DNA from: Fusobacterium sp.
Lineage (GTDB): Bacteria; Fusobacteriota; Fusobacteriia; Fusobacteriales; Fusobacteriaceae
Direction of reading: 5' to 3'
Assembly (NCBI GenBank): GCA_019416865.1
Contig: DXWL01000023.1
Span: 1-28,683 of the forward strand
Length of the DNA stretch: 28,683 bases
The notes beneath the pieces were generated by a model that saw nothing but the letters and a program-made list of their open reading frames with translations, ran no database searches and was not told where the DNA came from. The first letter of the stretch is position 1. Every line of letters starts with the position of its first letter. Positions 16,489-24,544 of the stretch are shown one piece after another. Made by a program: the position numbers and the translations under genes.

Positions 16489-17292
16489 TTAGGCTCTTTC
16501 TCCATTTGCCAGTTTATTATTTATAATCTCTATTGCCATAGGAACTTTTGAAATATCTTCAATTACCATATGTGCCCCTGCTGAAAGCATTTTTGCAGAA
16601 ACTTCTTGAAGCTTTGATTTTAATTCTTCTTCAGAAAGATTTTTAACCTCTTCTTCAGTAAGTCCAAGTTCACTGCTTCCTTTTAAAATCCCTATAGTCC
16701 ATACTTTTGCATTTCTTCCCTCTTTAATGTCAGAGATAGTATCTCCTATTTTAACAACACAATCAGTATCCCCTGTTTTAAGTTCAAGCATATTTTTATA
16801 AATCATATATGGGAATGGTCTTCCTGCTGGAACAGAAGATGGTGTGATATAAAAATCTGGTGAATATCCTTTCTCTTCAGCAAGGGGAACTACAATATTC
16901 ATCATCTCATCTGTATACCCAGTTGTAGATCCTATTTTTATATCCATATTTCTAAGAGTATTTATAGTTTCTGTGCAGAAAGGAACAGGATCAGTATAAT
17001 CAGCTAAGATTTTAAAAAGTTTTTCTTCAAAACTTTTGTACATCTCTTTTACATCGTCCATTGTCCAATCTCTTTGATATTTTTCAGCCCAAAGTTTAGC
17101 AACTCTATTTCCAGAAAGCATAGCTTTAATATGGTCAATTTTTAAAAGTCCCATAGGTGCCCTTGCTTCATCAAGAGTAACCTCAATCCCTTTTTCTTTA
17201 AATACCTCTAAAAATACTTTTACAGGAGCAAAGCACCCATAATCTATAGTTGTTCCTGCCCAGTCAAAAACTGCCAGTTCAATTTTTTTCAT
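16489..17292 (-). CDS. phnX: Phosphonoacetaldehyde hydrolase (phosphonatase)
   Basis: PhnX cleaves the carbon-phosphorus bond of phosphonoacetaldehyde to acetaldehyde and phosphate. It is a HAD-superfamily enzyme of 267 residues. The nucleophile motif reads F-D-W-A-G-T-T-I-D (D10). The cap-domain lysine that forms the Schiff base lies in M-G-L-L-K-I-D-H-I (K51). The acidic metal site G-D-T-I-S-D-I-K-E-G is present. It starts three bases after the permease stop, with AAGGAG inside the end of the permease gene, so the genes are translationally coupled. Its product is the phosphate gain of the pathway. Confidence 0.95.
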   Translation of the reverse strand: MKKIELAVFDWAGTTIDYGCFAPVKVFLEVFKEKGIEVTLDEARAPMGLLKIDHIKAMLSGNRVAKLWAEKYQRDWTMDDVKEMYKSFEEKLFKILADYTDPVPFCTETINTLRNMDIKIGSTTGYTDEMMNIVVPLAEEKGYSPDFYITPSSVPAGRPFPYMIYKNMLELKTGDTDCVVKIGDTISDIKEGRNAKVWTIGILKGSSELGLTEEEVKNLSEEELKSKLQEVSAKMLSAGAHMVIEDISKVPMAIEIINNKLANGERA

Positions 17293-17295
17293 AAT

Positions 17296-19023
17296 TTATT
17301 CATCTCCTTGTTTTTCTCTTTTAAATTTTTTGTTTTTGATTATTTTTAAAATTATTTGATATATTATTTTTACAATAACATTTGTTCCCAAAATTACTAT
17401 TGACATGGCAGAGGCTTTTGCAATCTCTCCTGCATCATCAAGATTGATTACAGCCACAGCCAAAAGATTTAGATTTGATGTATATAGGAAAACTAAAGCT
17501 GAAATAGTTACCATTGAGTTTATAAAATAGTAGAAGAATATTTCAAGCACAGCATCTATACACATAGGGAATGTTACATGGATAAATGTTTTGTACCATG
17601 GAATTCCTATTGAAAGAGATACTCTTTCAAACTCTTTATCCAATTTTTTAAGAGCAGTATTTGCTGTTAAAAAAGAGATAGAGTAAAAATGAATCACATT
17701 TGCAAGAACCATAATCCAAATTGTTTTGTACAATGAATGGAATGGATTTACAATTGATAAATCAGTAAAAGGTATTCCAAAAGATGTTTTGTTGAAGAAA
17801 AATATAAATGATATACCTATAACCATTCCAGGCAGAGCCAAAGGCACAATTGATAAAAAGTAAATCATTTTATCAGCAATAGTTTTCTTCTCTTTTTTTT
17901 CAATTAAGTATGCACTCATAAAGGTCATAAACGTTCCAAGTATTCCTGAAAGAAGAGCCAAAATAAATGAGTTTTTAAAGAAAAGAGCTACTCCTCCGTT
18001 ATAGTCATAAAATTTAAAATTCTTCAAACTAAAAGTCAGATCATAAGGCCATAATTTTGAAAATGCTGATACAAAAATTGTAACAAACACAGAGATAACA
18101 AAAAGACATATAAGAGTCATATAGATATAATAGAATGTATCTCTTAAATTATCCTTTTTAGGAACATATACCTTTGATTTAGCATTAAAAACTACACTTT
18201 GTTTTTTCTGAACTTTCTGATCTATTAAAAAGGCTATAACAGAAGGTATCAGAAGAATAATACTCACAACAGCTCCCATAGCCATATTATTTTGCCCCAC
18301 CACTTTTATATAAACATCAGTTGCAAGAACACTGTAGTTTCCTCCTACAACCTTTGGAGCTCCAAAATCTGTGAAAGTAAGAATAAAGGCTATAATAAAA
18401 GAGGAAATAAATCCATATTTTATATTTGGCAGTGTGATTGTAAAAAATTTTCTGAAATTTGAAGTTCCAAGCATATCAGCAGCTTCATATAATCTATAGT
18501 CTGTTACAGAAAGAGCAATATTTAACACAAGAAAAACTTGTGGGAAAATATAAAGTACCTCTGCAATAATGATTCCCGTAGGTCCATATAAATTTATATC
18601 CCAAGCAAGAGCAGGAAGTTTTTCAAAAAATCCAGTTGTAACAGCCCCTTTTCTTCCAAACATATATACAAGAGCGATTCCATGCATCATCGTAGGAGCA
18701 AAAAGAGGAAGCATTCCTATATATTTAAAAATATTTTTAAATTTTATTGTTGTTCTTTGAATACCATAAGCAAAGGTAAAAGCAAGAACTATAGAGATTA
18801 TGCTCGATACTGTTGATATAAAAAGAGTATTTTTAAGAGAGATTAATGTATTTGGATTTGTAAAATACTCATGAAAGTTTTTAAATCCTATAAATTCTCC
18901 TCCATTATTTTGGAAGGATTTTGCTATAAGAAGTCCCAAAGGACAGATGATAATTACAGCAAGGAAAGCAAGTATAAATAGGGTAAGTATCTCTTTTATT
19001 ACTTCGTCTTTTGTTTTTTCCAT
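17296..19023 (-). CDS. 2-aminoethylphosphonate ABC transporter, fused permease
   Basis: This inner-membrane permease of 575 residues contains two copies of the ABC permease unit in one chain. Each half has about six helices and an EAA-type loop: one reads E-A-A-D-M-L-G-T-S near residue 180, and the other lies around residue 460 (F-E-R-V-S-L-S-I-G-I-P-W). The fused architecture and operon with phnX, phnW, an ATPase and a binding lipoprotein match the transporter type linked to 2-aminoethylphosphonate (TIGR03262 class). It is only two bases from the ATPase gene. Because the two halves are fused, it can form the whole membrane channel as a single chain with two ATPase subunits. The substrate assignment rests on the operon. 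Confidence 0.88.
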   Translation of the reverse strand: MEKTKDEVIKEILTLFILAFLAVIIICPLGLLIAKSFQNNGGEFIGFKNFHEYFTNPNTLISLKNTLFISTVSSIISIVLAFTFAYGIQRTTIKFKNIFKYIGMLPLFAPTMMHGIALVYMFGRKGAVTTGFFEKLPALAWDINLYGPTGIIIAEVLYIFPQVFLVLNIALSVTDYRLYEAADMLGTSNFRKFFTITLPNIKYGFISSFIIAFILTFTDFGAPKVVGGNYSVLATDVYIKVVGQNNMAMGAVVSIILLIPSVIAFLIDQKVQKKQSVVFNAKSKVYVPKKDNLRDTFYYIYMTLICLFVISVFVTIFVSAFSKLWPYDLTFSLKNFKFYDYNGGVALFFKNSFILALLSGILGTFMTFMSAYLIEKKEKKTIADKMIYFLSIVPLALPGMVIGISFIFFFNKTSFGIPFTDLSIVNPFHSLYKTIWIMVLANVIHFYSISFLTANTALKKLDKEFERVSLSIGIPWYKTFIHVTFPMCIDAVLEIFFYYFINSMVTISALVFLYTSNLNLLAVAVINLDDAGEIAKASAMSIVILGTNVIVKIIYQIILKIIKNKKFKREKQGDE

Positions 19024-19025
19024 AA

Positions 19026-20009
19026 TTACACCCTATTTTCGAAAGACATATAGTAACTTTCATCAAATTCTAAAAGAAATTTACTTCCTACCTGAAGATT
19101 TTTCTCATCTACCATACTACATGGAACTTCCACTTTTAAAATATTTTTATTATTTCTGAAGAATAATCTGTATGAAGGACCTAAATATTCCCAACTTTCA
19201 ATCTCTCTCATAACTGTTTTGTTGGGAGTTTCAGTATTAATTTCAGAAACAACTTTGATATGTTCTGGACGGATTGAATTTCCATCAGTTAAAAAATTAA
19301 TTTTTCCAATAAAGTCTGCTACAAAAAGAGAGTTTGGTTTTTCATAAATCTCTCTTGGAGTTCCTACCTGCATAACAACCCCAGACTGCATTACCATTAT
19401 TTTATCTGAAACAGAAAGAGCCTCTTCCTGATCGTGTGTTACCATTATTGTAGTAAGTCCCAGTTTTTTCTGAAGCATCTTTATATCATTTCTAAGTTTT
19501 TCTCTTACTTTGGCATCAAGAGCTGAAAGAGGTTCGTCAAGAAGAAGAACATCAGGCTCAAGAGCTATAGCTCTTGCAAGAGCCACTCTTTGTTGCTGTC
19601 CCCCACTCATCTCATTTGGATATTTCCCGCTTATTCCTGCAAGTCCTACCATTTCCAAAACTTCAAGAACTTTATCTTTTATTTTATCCTTAGGCATTTT
19701 TTTATTTTCAAGCCCATAAGCTATATTTTCCCAAACTGTCATATTTGGAAAAAGAGCATAAGATTGGAAAACTATTGAGAAATTTCTTTTTGAAGGATGA
19801 AGATTTGATATATCTTTTCCTTTTAAGAAAATGTTTCCAGAATTAAGTTCTTCAAGTCCAGAGATAACTCTTAAAAGAGTTGTTTTTCCACACCCAGAAG
19901 GGCCAAGAAAGGAGATGAACTCCCCTTTCTCAATAGTAAGATTTATGTTTTTTAAAGCATGAAATTTATCATAATATTTATTTACATTTTTTATTTCCAA
20001 ATAACTCAT
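19026..20009 (-). CDS. 2-aminoethylphosphonate ABC transporter, ATP-binding protein
   Basis: This cytoplasmic ATPase of 327 residues drives uptake through the fused permease. Visible motifs are Walker A G-P-S-G-C-G-K-T-T (36-44), Q-loop F-Q-S-Y-A-L-F-P (81-88), signature M-S-G-G-Q-Q-Q-R (134-141), Walker B V-L-L-L-D-E-P (154-160) and the switch histidine in V-T-H-D. A C-terminal TOBE-like β-domain (about 250-327) is typical of the polyamine/iron/phosphonate importer group. It lies between the lipoprotein and permease genes, 27 and two bases away. The sequence alone cannot separate phosphonate from iron or spermidine importers; the operon decides. Confidence 0.88.
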   Translation of the reverse strand: MSYLEIKNVNKYYDKFHALKNINLTIEKGEFISFLGPSGCGKTTLLRVISGLEELNSGNIFLKGKDISNLHPSKRNFSIVFQSYALFPNMTVWENIAYGLENKKMPKDKIKDKVLEVLEMVGLAGISGKYPNEMSGGQQQRVALARAIALEPDVLLLDEPLSALDAKVREKLRNDIKMLQKKLGLTTIMVTHDQEEALSVSDKIMVMQSGVVMQVGTPREIYEKPNSLFVADFIGKINFLTDGNSIRPEHIKVVSEINTETPNKTVMREIESWEYLGPSYRLFFRNNKNILKVEVPCSMVDEKNLQVGSKFLLEFDESYYMSFENRV

Positions 20010-20036
20010 AAATATCCTCCGTTACTTTTAAGCAGA

Positions 20037-21062
20037 TTATTTTTGTTCTGCTTTTGCCCCGAATTTATCGCTCCACTTATCAAGAATTTCATCTTTATGT
20101 GCTGCAAGCCAGTTGAAATCATTTTTTACAAGATGAGAAACTGGATCTTTAGGATATCCTTCAGGGATTGGATTACCTATATCAACACTTGTGATTGCAT
20201 ATTGTGTTCCGTAAAGTTTCATCATCTTTTCTGAAATTGCCCAGTCTAAGAAAATTTTTGCTTCAGGTTTTATATTTTCTTTTTTAATAAGGGCATTTGC
20301 TTCTGAATCCCATCCTGAACCTTCTGGTGGGAAGACAACTTCAATAGGATTTCCTTCATTCATAAGTTTTACACATGGATAGTCATAAGATATTCCTATT
20401 GGATATTCTCCACTAGCTGCCTGTTTAGCAGGTTTTGAACCTGAATGTGTATAAACTCCCATATTTTGATGAAGTTTTTCCATATAGTCCCAAGCATTTT
20501 TTTCTCCCATGATCTGCATAAATCCTGCCACAGCTAAAAATCCTGTTCCTGATGAAGCTGGGTGAGGCATAGAGATAAGACCTTTGTATTCAGGTTTTAA
20601 AAGATCTGTATAAGTTTTTGGTACAGGAAGATTTAATCTCTCCATCTCTTTAGTATTTACTGCAAATGTAGCCATCCAAGCATTATTTCCTACCCATACA
20701 GGTGTTTCTGCTGTATCTTTAAATCTAGGATTAACTTTTTCTACCCCTTTTGGAGCATAAGGTTCAAGAAGCCCTGCATTGTCAAGCATTAAAAGTCCTG
20801 ATGCAGCTGTTCCCCAAATAACATCAGCTTGAGGATTTTCTTTTTCGGCTAAAATTTTTGTGATTACTACTCCTGTTGAATCTCTTGTAATGTTAACCTT
20901 TATATCTGGGTGATGTTTTTTAAAGTTTTCAAGAAACATAGGTATCTGTTCATTTTCAAGTGCTGTGTATACATTTATCTCCTTTACAGTCTGTGCTTCT
21001 TTTTCAGCTCCACACCCTGTAAGTATAAGTCCTGTTAATAAAACTGCCGCTAATTTTTTCAT
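20037..21062 (-). CDS. 2-aminoethylphosphonate-binding lipoprotein
   Basis: This is the extracytoplasmic substrate-binding protein of the importer, 341 residues. It has a lipoprotein signal peptide with lipobox L-T-G-C (lipidated C17) after M-K-K and a hydrophobic core, so it should be anchored to the outer face of the inner membrane. The body resembles the iron(III)/thiamine-type binding protein fold (N-V-Y-T-A-L-E, then V-I-W-G-T-A-A-S-G). The same fold is used by the 2-aminoethylphosphonate-binding proteins of TIGR03261 type. It is the first gene of the operon, so the most abundant product is the binding protein, as usual. No strong promoter was found in the 191 bases between it and bioB. 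Confidence 0.85.
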   Translation of the reverse strand: MKKLAAVLLTGLILTGCGAEKEAQTVKEINVYTALENEQIPMFLENFKKHHPDIKVNITRDSTGVVITKILAEKENPQADVIWGTAASGLLMLDNAGLLEPYAPKGVEKVNPRFKDTAETPVWVGNNAWMATFAVNTKEMERLNLPVPKTYTDLLKPEYKGLISMPHPASSGTGFLAVAGFMQIMGEKNAWDYMEKLHQNMGVYTHSGSKPAKQAASGEYPIGISYDYPCVKLMNEGNPIEVVFPPEGSGWDSEANALIKKENIKPEAKIFLDWAISEKMMKLYGTQYAITSVDIGNPIPEGYPKDPVSHLVKNDFNWLAAHKDEILDKWSDKFGAKAEQK

Positions 21063-21163
21063 AAAATTCCCTCCAAATTTTCTTTTTATTTTTTCTTTCT
21101 CGTTTATCTAGAAAGAATTTTAATACAAGTCTGTTAAGAGAGTTTTTATTTTGTGTAAAAGTT

Positions 21164-21193
21164 TTGTAATTAAATGTTAACCTTTGAAATAAT
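21164..21193 (+). promoter_or_regulatory. Weak candidate promoter of bioB
   Basis: TTGTAA (21164-21169) and AATAAT (21188-21193) are 18 bases apart, 61 bases before the bioB start. The spacer holds ATGTTAACC, like one arm of a biotin-repressor operator, but a good second arm is missing. Confidence 0.3.
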
Positions 21194-21253
21194 AAAAATA
21201 TACATTTCTTATTTTAAAAGGATAAAATATTTTTAAAAATAGGAGGGTATACA

Positions 21254-22222
21254 ATGGATTTAAAAAAATATATAGATAATGATATAACAAGAGAGGAAGC
21301 TCTTGAACTTTGCTCTCTTACAGGGAGTAATCTTACAGAGCTTTTTTCTGTAGCTAATATAATAAGGGAAAAATATTGTGGTGATATTTTAGAAACTTGT
21401 ACAATAACAAATGCAAAGTCAGGAAAATGCAGTGAGGATTGTAAATTTTGTGCTCAATCATCAGTATACAATACAAATGTTCAATGTTATCCTTTAAAAG
21501 CTGAAAAAATAATGGCAGAAGAATATAAAGAAGCTGAAAAACATAAAAGTATGAGATTTGGAATTGTTACAAGCGGAAAGGGAATGAAAAAAGGAACAGA
21601 AGATTTTGAAAGAGTTTTAAAGTTTATAGAAGATACAACAGCAGAGGGAAAAAATTCTGAAATTTGTTGTTCATTAGGGCTTCTTTCAGAAGAGGAGATG
21701 AAAGAACTTAAAAAAGCCGGAGCAAAAAGATACCATTGTAATCTTCAAACTTCTCCAGATACTTATCACTGTTTTGCAGCAACTACACATACATCACAGG
21801 ATAGAATAAGAACAATACAAAATGCTAAAAAAGCTGGACTTCAAGTGTGTGCAGGAGGAATTATCGGAATGGGAGAAAGCTGGAAAGATAGAATTGATAT
21901 GGCATTTGCCCTTAAGGAGCTGGATGTGGACGGTGTTCCTATAAATATTTTAAACCCTATTAAGGGGACTCCACATGGTGAAAGAGAAACTTTGGATATA
22001 GATGAAGTGTTAAAAACAATAGCAATTTTTAGAATTATTTTAAAAGATAAAAATATTAAGATCGCAGCAGGAAGAGAAAATATTTTTAAAGATTTTATGG
22101 GGGCTGGATATCTTGCCGGAGCAAATGGAATGCTTGTGGGAGGATATCTGACAGTTAAGGGAAGAGCCATAGAAGATGATTTTAAATTTATAAAAAATAT
22201 TCAAAAAATATGGAAAAGATAG
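21254..22222 (+). CDS. bioB: Biotin synthase (radical SAM), anaerobe-type variant
   Basis: BioB inserts sulfur into dethiobiotin to make biotin. The 322-residue protein has the radical-SAM motif C-S-E-D-C-K-F-C (C59, C63, C66) and family segments V-P-I-N-I-L-N-P-I-K-G-T-P and A-A-G-R-E (the arginine equivalent to E. coli R260). It departs from the E. coli enzyme. The position of C97 is glycine (R-F-G-I-V-T-S-G, G103), and the substrate motif YNHNLDTS reads Y-H-C-N-L-Q-T-S (160-167). C139 and C199 match the other two cluster cysteines, and extra cysteines occur at C162 and C173. So the sulfur-donor cluster is probably not a standard [2Fe-2S]. No other bio genes are adjacent, which suggests use of imported dethiobiotin or bio genes elsewhere. 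Confidence 0.88.
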   Translation: MDLKKYIDNDITREEALELCSLTGSNLTELFSVANIIREKYCGDILETCTITNAKSGKCSEDCKFCAQSSVYNTNVQCYPLKAEKIMAEEYKEAEKHKSMRFGIVTSGKGMKKGTEDFERVLKFIEDTTAEGKNSEICCSLGLLSEEEMKELKKAGAKRYHCNLQTSPDTYHCFAATTHTSQDRIRTIQNAKKAGLQVCAGGIIGMGESWKDRIDMAFALKELDVDGVPINILNPIKGTPHGERETLDIDEVLKTIAIFRIILKDKNIKIAAGRENIFKDFMGAGYLAGANGMLVGGYLTVKGRAIEDDFKFIKNIQKIWKR

Positions 22223-22232
22223 TTTGTTCTCC

Positions 22233-22262
22233 ATTAATGTGATATAATGAAAGCACATTAAT
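22233..22262 (+). promoter_or_regulatory. Inverted repeat around the -10 box of the regulator gene
   Basis: ATTAATGTG (22233-22241) and CACATTAAT (22254-22262) are perfect nine-base arms separated by 12 bases. The arms are 21 bases centre to centre, about two helical turns. TATAAT (22243-22248), preceded by TGA, lies between them. It can be an operator for self-control of the next gene. The alternative is a bioB terminator, since AATTTTT follows the right arm. Confidence 0.55.
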
Positions 22263-22282
22263 AATTTTTAGGAGTAAAGACT

Positions 22283-23557
22283 ATGAAAATAGCTTTAATA
22301 GGAGCACCAGACTCAGTAAAAAAAATATATACAATTCTTTCAAGGATATACGAGAACATACAATTTATTCCTCTTTCAAGAGAAAAAATAGAGGATATGG
22401 GTAAACTTGTTTTTGATATAGAGGATAAAGTAAATGGAATATATCTTGGAGGAATAGGGGTATATTCTGTTATAAAAGATAAAATAAAAAAACCTGTTTC
22501 TTTTGTAAGAAGAGAGGGAAGTGCTATTATAAAGCCTTTTTGGGAATTTAGAAATACAAATTCTATGGAGCTTAAAAATTTAAAACTTGGTATAGATATA
22601 ATTGATGAGAAAGAACTTCTGGAAACTCTTACAGAGTTTGGGATAAAAATAGACAGCTATTATTTGCAAAAGTATGATTTAAAAAAAAGTGAAACAGAAT
22701 ATCTTAAGATCTATTTGGAAAAAATAGAAAAAAATGAAATCAATTGTATTTTTACATCATTTGGACATATCTATTATTTTTTTAAAGAGAAAGGTTTCCC
22801 AGTTTACAGAATACAGGCAGGTTCTCAAGAAATAAAAGAAGGATTTAGAAATCTTCTTAATATGATAGAGATGAAAGATGCAGAAAAAAGTAAAATAGGA
22901 ATAGAGATTATAAAAATAATAAAAGAAGAGTCTATTTCAACAAATATTCTTTCAAATAAGATGGAATTCGAAAAAGAGCTATTGGCGTATTCCCGTGAAG
23001 TAGAGGGAAATATCCAGGCTACAGAAAATGATGAATATCTGATTTTTTCTAATAAAGGACTTCTTAATAATACAGAAAATCTTCGTACAATGGCTGCTCT
23101 TATAAAAGAGAGAAGTTCTGAAAGATTTTTAATAGGAGCAGGAATAGGAGAGGGAAGTACAATAGTTCAAGCTGAAAAAAATGCCAGAAAAGCATTAAAG
23201 TTAAGTATTAATGAAGGCAAAAATAATATATTTTTCTCAAACGGGCATGAGATAAGAGGTCCTCTTATGAGTAAGACAGAGATAGAGTATAAAAGTTCTT
23301 TTGATGAAAATATTGCAGAAGTTTCTAAAGCAGCAGGAGTTAGCTCTCTATATCTTGAAAAAATAAAATCTATAATAAGAAAAAGAGAAAAAAATATTTT
23401 TACAAGTCGTGAACTTTCTGAATTTCTTAATATCAGTGAAAGAAGTGTGAACAGAATTATAAAAAAACTTATTGAAAATGGGTGTGCAGAAGAGGATGAA
23501 TTTGAAATTTCAGCTTCAGCAGGGCGTCCAAGAAGAAAAATAAAATTTATATTTTAA
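22283..23557 (+). CDS. Transcriptional regulator: sensor region, GGDEF-like domain, C-terminal winged helix
   Basis: I do not recognise a named family member. The 424-residue protein starts with a Rossmann-like strand (M-K-I-A-L-I-G-A-P-D-S). A region of about 230 residues follows that could sense a ligand. Then comes a domain with I-G-A-G-I-G-E-G-S-T-I-V-Q-A-E-K-N-A-R-K-A-L (from residue about 284), which resembles the degenerate GGDEF or cyclase-like domain of some regulators. The C-terminus (about 372-424) is a winged helix-turn-helix: F-T-S-R-E-L-S-E-F-L-N-I-S-E-R-S-V-N-R-I-I-K-K-L-I, then a basic wing G-R-P-R-R-K-I-K. It lies just upstream of the membrane-protein/peptidase operon on the same strand, and that operon has a palindrome near its transcription start. 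Control of that operon is the likely role. It ends in a strong terminator. Confidence 0.65.
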   Translation: MKIALIGAPDSVKKIYTILSRIYENIQFIPLSREKIEDMGKLVFDIEDKVNGIYLGGIGVYSVIKDKIKKPVSFVRREGSAIIKPFWEFRNTNSMELKNLKLGIDIIDEKELLETLTEFGIKIDSYYLQKYDLKKSETEYLKIYLEKIEKNEINCIFTSFGHIYYFFKEKGFPVYRIQAGSQEIKEGFRNLLNMIEMKDAEKSKIGIEIIKIIKEESISTNILSNKMEFEKELLAYSREVEGNIQATENDEYLIFSNKGLLNNTENLRTMAALIKERSSERFLIGAGIGEGSTIVQAEKNARKALKLSINEGKNNIFFSNGHEIRGPLMSKTEIEYKSSFDENIAEVSKAAGVSSLYLEKIKSIIRKREKNIFTSRELSEFLNISERSVNRIIKKLIENGCAEEDEFEISASAGRPRRKIKFIF

Positions 23558-23577
23558 GTAAAAATTGAAATAAATTG

Positions 23578-23636
23578 AAAATATCCGTTGTTTATTCAAA
23601 GACTGCAATTACAGATAGACGGCGGGTATTTTTTTA
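23578..23636 (+). terminator. Terminator of the regulator gene
   Basis: AAAATATCCGTTG (23578-23590) pairs with 23620-23632 in 13 positions, three of them G-U. Six more pairs can form inside. A T-run follows at 23629-23636. It separates the regulator from the next operon. Confidence 0.75.
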
Positions 23637-23711
23637 TTATTTAAAACAGGGTAAAAATATAATTAATATAACAGGAAAAATGTATTTTTATAAAAAAAAA
23701 TGTATTATTCA

Positions 23712-23740
23712 TTGACAATTTTCAGGAAATGTAATATACT
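23712..23740 (+). promoter_or_regulatory. Near-consensus promoter of the DUF5058/M20 operon
   Basis: TTGACA (23712-23717, perfect) and TATACT (23735-23740) are separated by 17 bases. This is the best match to the sigma-70 consensus in the window. The leader is about 55 bases long. Confidence 0.88.
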
Positions 23741-23755
23741 TTTAGCATAATAAAG

Positions 23756-23769
23756 GTCCTATTTAGGAC
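23756..23769. promoter_or_regulatory. Operator candidate just after the transcription start
   Basis: GTCCTATTTAGGAC has perfect six-base arms (GTCCTA and TAGGAC) around two bases. It begins about 15 bases after the -10 box, so a bound repressor would block a promoter that is otherwise strong. The upstream regulator gene is the natural candidate to bind it. Confidence 0.55.
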
Positions 23770-23801
23770 AAAGACTTTAATGAGAATTTTGGGAGGAACT
23801 T

Positions 23802-24518
23802 ATGGAAAAAATTATTGGGGAACACATGCCTTATGCAAATCATCCTATTATGTGGATTGCTGCATTACTTGGAATTTCAGTTGTTTTAATTCAATCAGCT
23901 TTAATTATCATGAAATCATTAAAAGCTGCTAAGGAAATGAAAATGGATCCTGAAAGAGTAAAAAAAGGAATCAGAACTAGTGCTATTGCAAGTATAGGTC
24001 CTGCTCTTGGAGTAGTAGGAAGTCTTTTAGCACTTTTAGTTACAATGGGATCTCCTGTTTCTGCTTTCAGACTTAGTGTTATAGGGGGATCAAACTTTGA
24101 AGCAATGGCTGCTAACTTTGGAGCTCAAGCTCTTGGTTCAGAACTTTCTACAAATATGACACCAGTTGTATTTACAAATGCACTTTGGACTATGGCTCTT
24201 GGATCTTTAGGATGGATAATATTCTGTTTCTTATTTGCTCATAAAATGGATAAGGTAAACGGACTTTTAACAAGCGGAAGAAAAGCACTTTTACCAGCAG
24301 TTGGATTAGGAGCTATGCTTGGATCATTTGCTTACTTCAATATAGGAAACTATTTAAAAGTAACTACAAATCCTCAAATTACAGTATCAGCTGTATCAGG
24401 ACTTATCATTATGATAGTTTGTGTAAAACTTGGAGAAAAGAAAATGGCATGGCTTAAAGAGTGGGCTTTAACAATAGCTATGTTTGGTGGAGCTGTTATA
24501 GCTACTTTTGCATTCTAA
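23802..24518 (+). CDS. DUF5058-type integral membrane protein, putative transporter subunit
   Basis: This polytopic inner-membrane protein of 238 residues has about six hydrophobic segments. It begins with H-P-I-M-W-I-A-A-L and has a basic loop (K-S-L-K-A-A-K-E-M-K-M-D-P-E-R-V-K-K-G) after the first helix. A central conserved-looking stretch is S-I-G-P-A-L-G-V-V-G, later F-R-L-S-V-I-G-G. These features match my memory of the uncharacterised DUF5058 family. No ATPase or known carrier motif is visible. It is the first gene of a four-gene operon with another membrane protein and two M20 hydrolases, which suggests a two-part carrier that brings in the substrate of those enzymes. GGGAGG precedes the ATG. 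Confidence 0.7.
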   Translation: MEKIIGEHMPYANHPIMWIAALLGISVVLIQSALIIMKSLKAAKEMKMDPERVKKGIRTSAIASIGPALGVVGSLLALLVTMGSPVSAFRLSVIGGSNFEAMAANFGAQALGSELSTNMTPVVFTNALWTMALGSLGWIIFCFLFAHKMDKVNGLLTSGRKALLPAVGLGAMLGSFAYFNIGNYLKVTTNPQITVSAVSGLIIMIVCVKLGEKKMAWLKEWALTIAMFGGAVIATFAF

Positions 24519-24544
24519 TAATATTTTAAAGAGGTGAAATGATA

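Noticed and set aside
21172..21206. Possible biotin-repressor operator before bioB (ATGTTAACC and a distant TATACAT)
   Set aside because: Only the left arm looks like the known site; the right arm matches in about five of eight positions, which is expected by chance in AT-rich DNA.
21063..21253. Promoter for the phosphonate operon
   Set aside because: Several AT-rich -10-like sequences exist on the minus strand, but none has a suitable -35 box or TGn extension, so I do not assign one.
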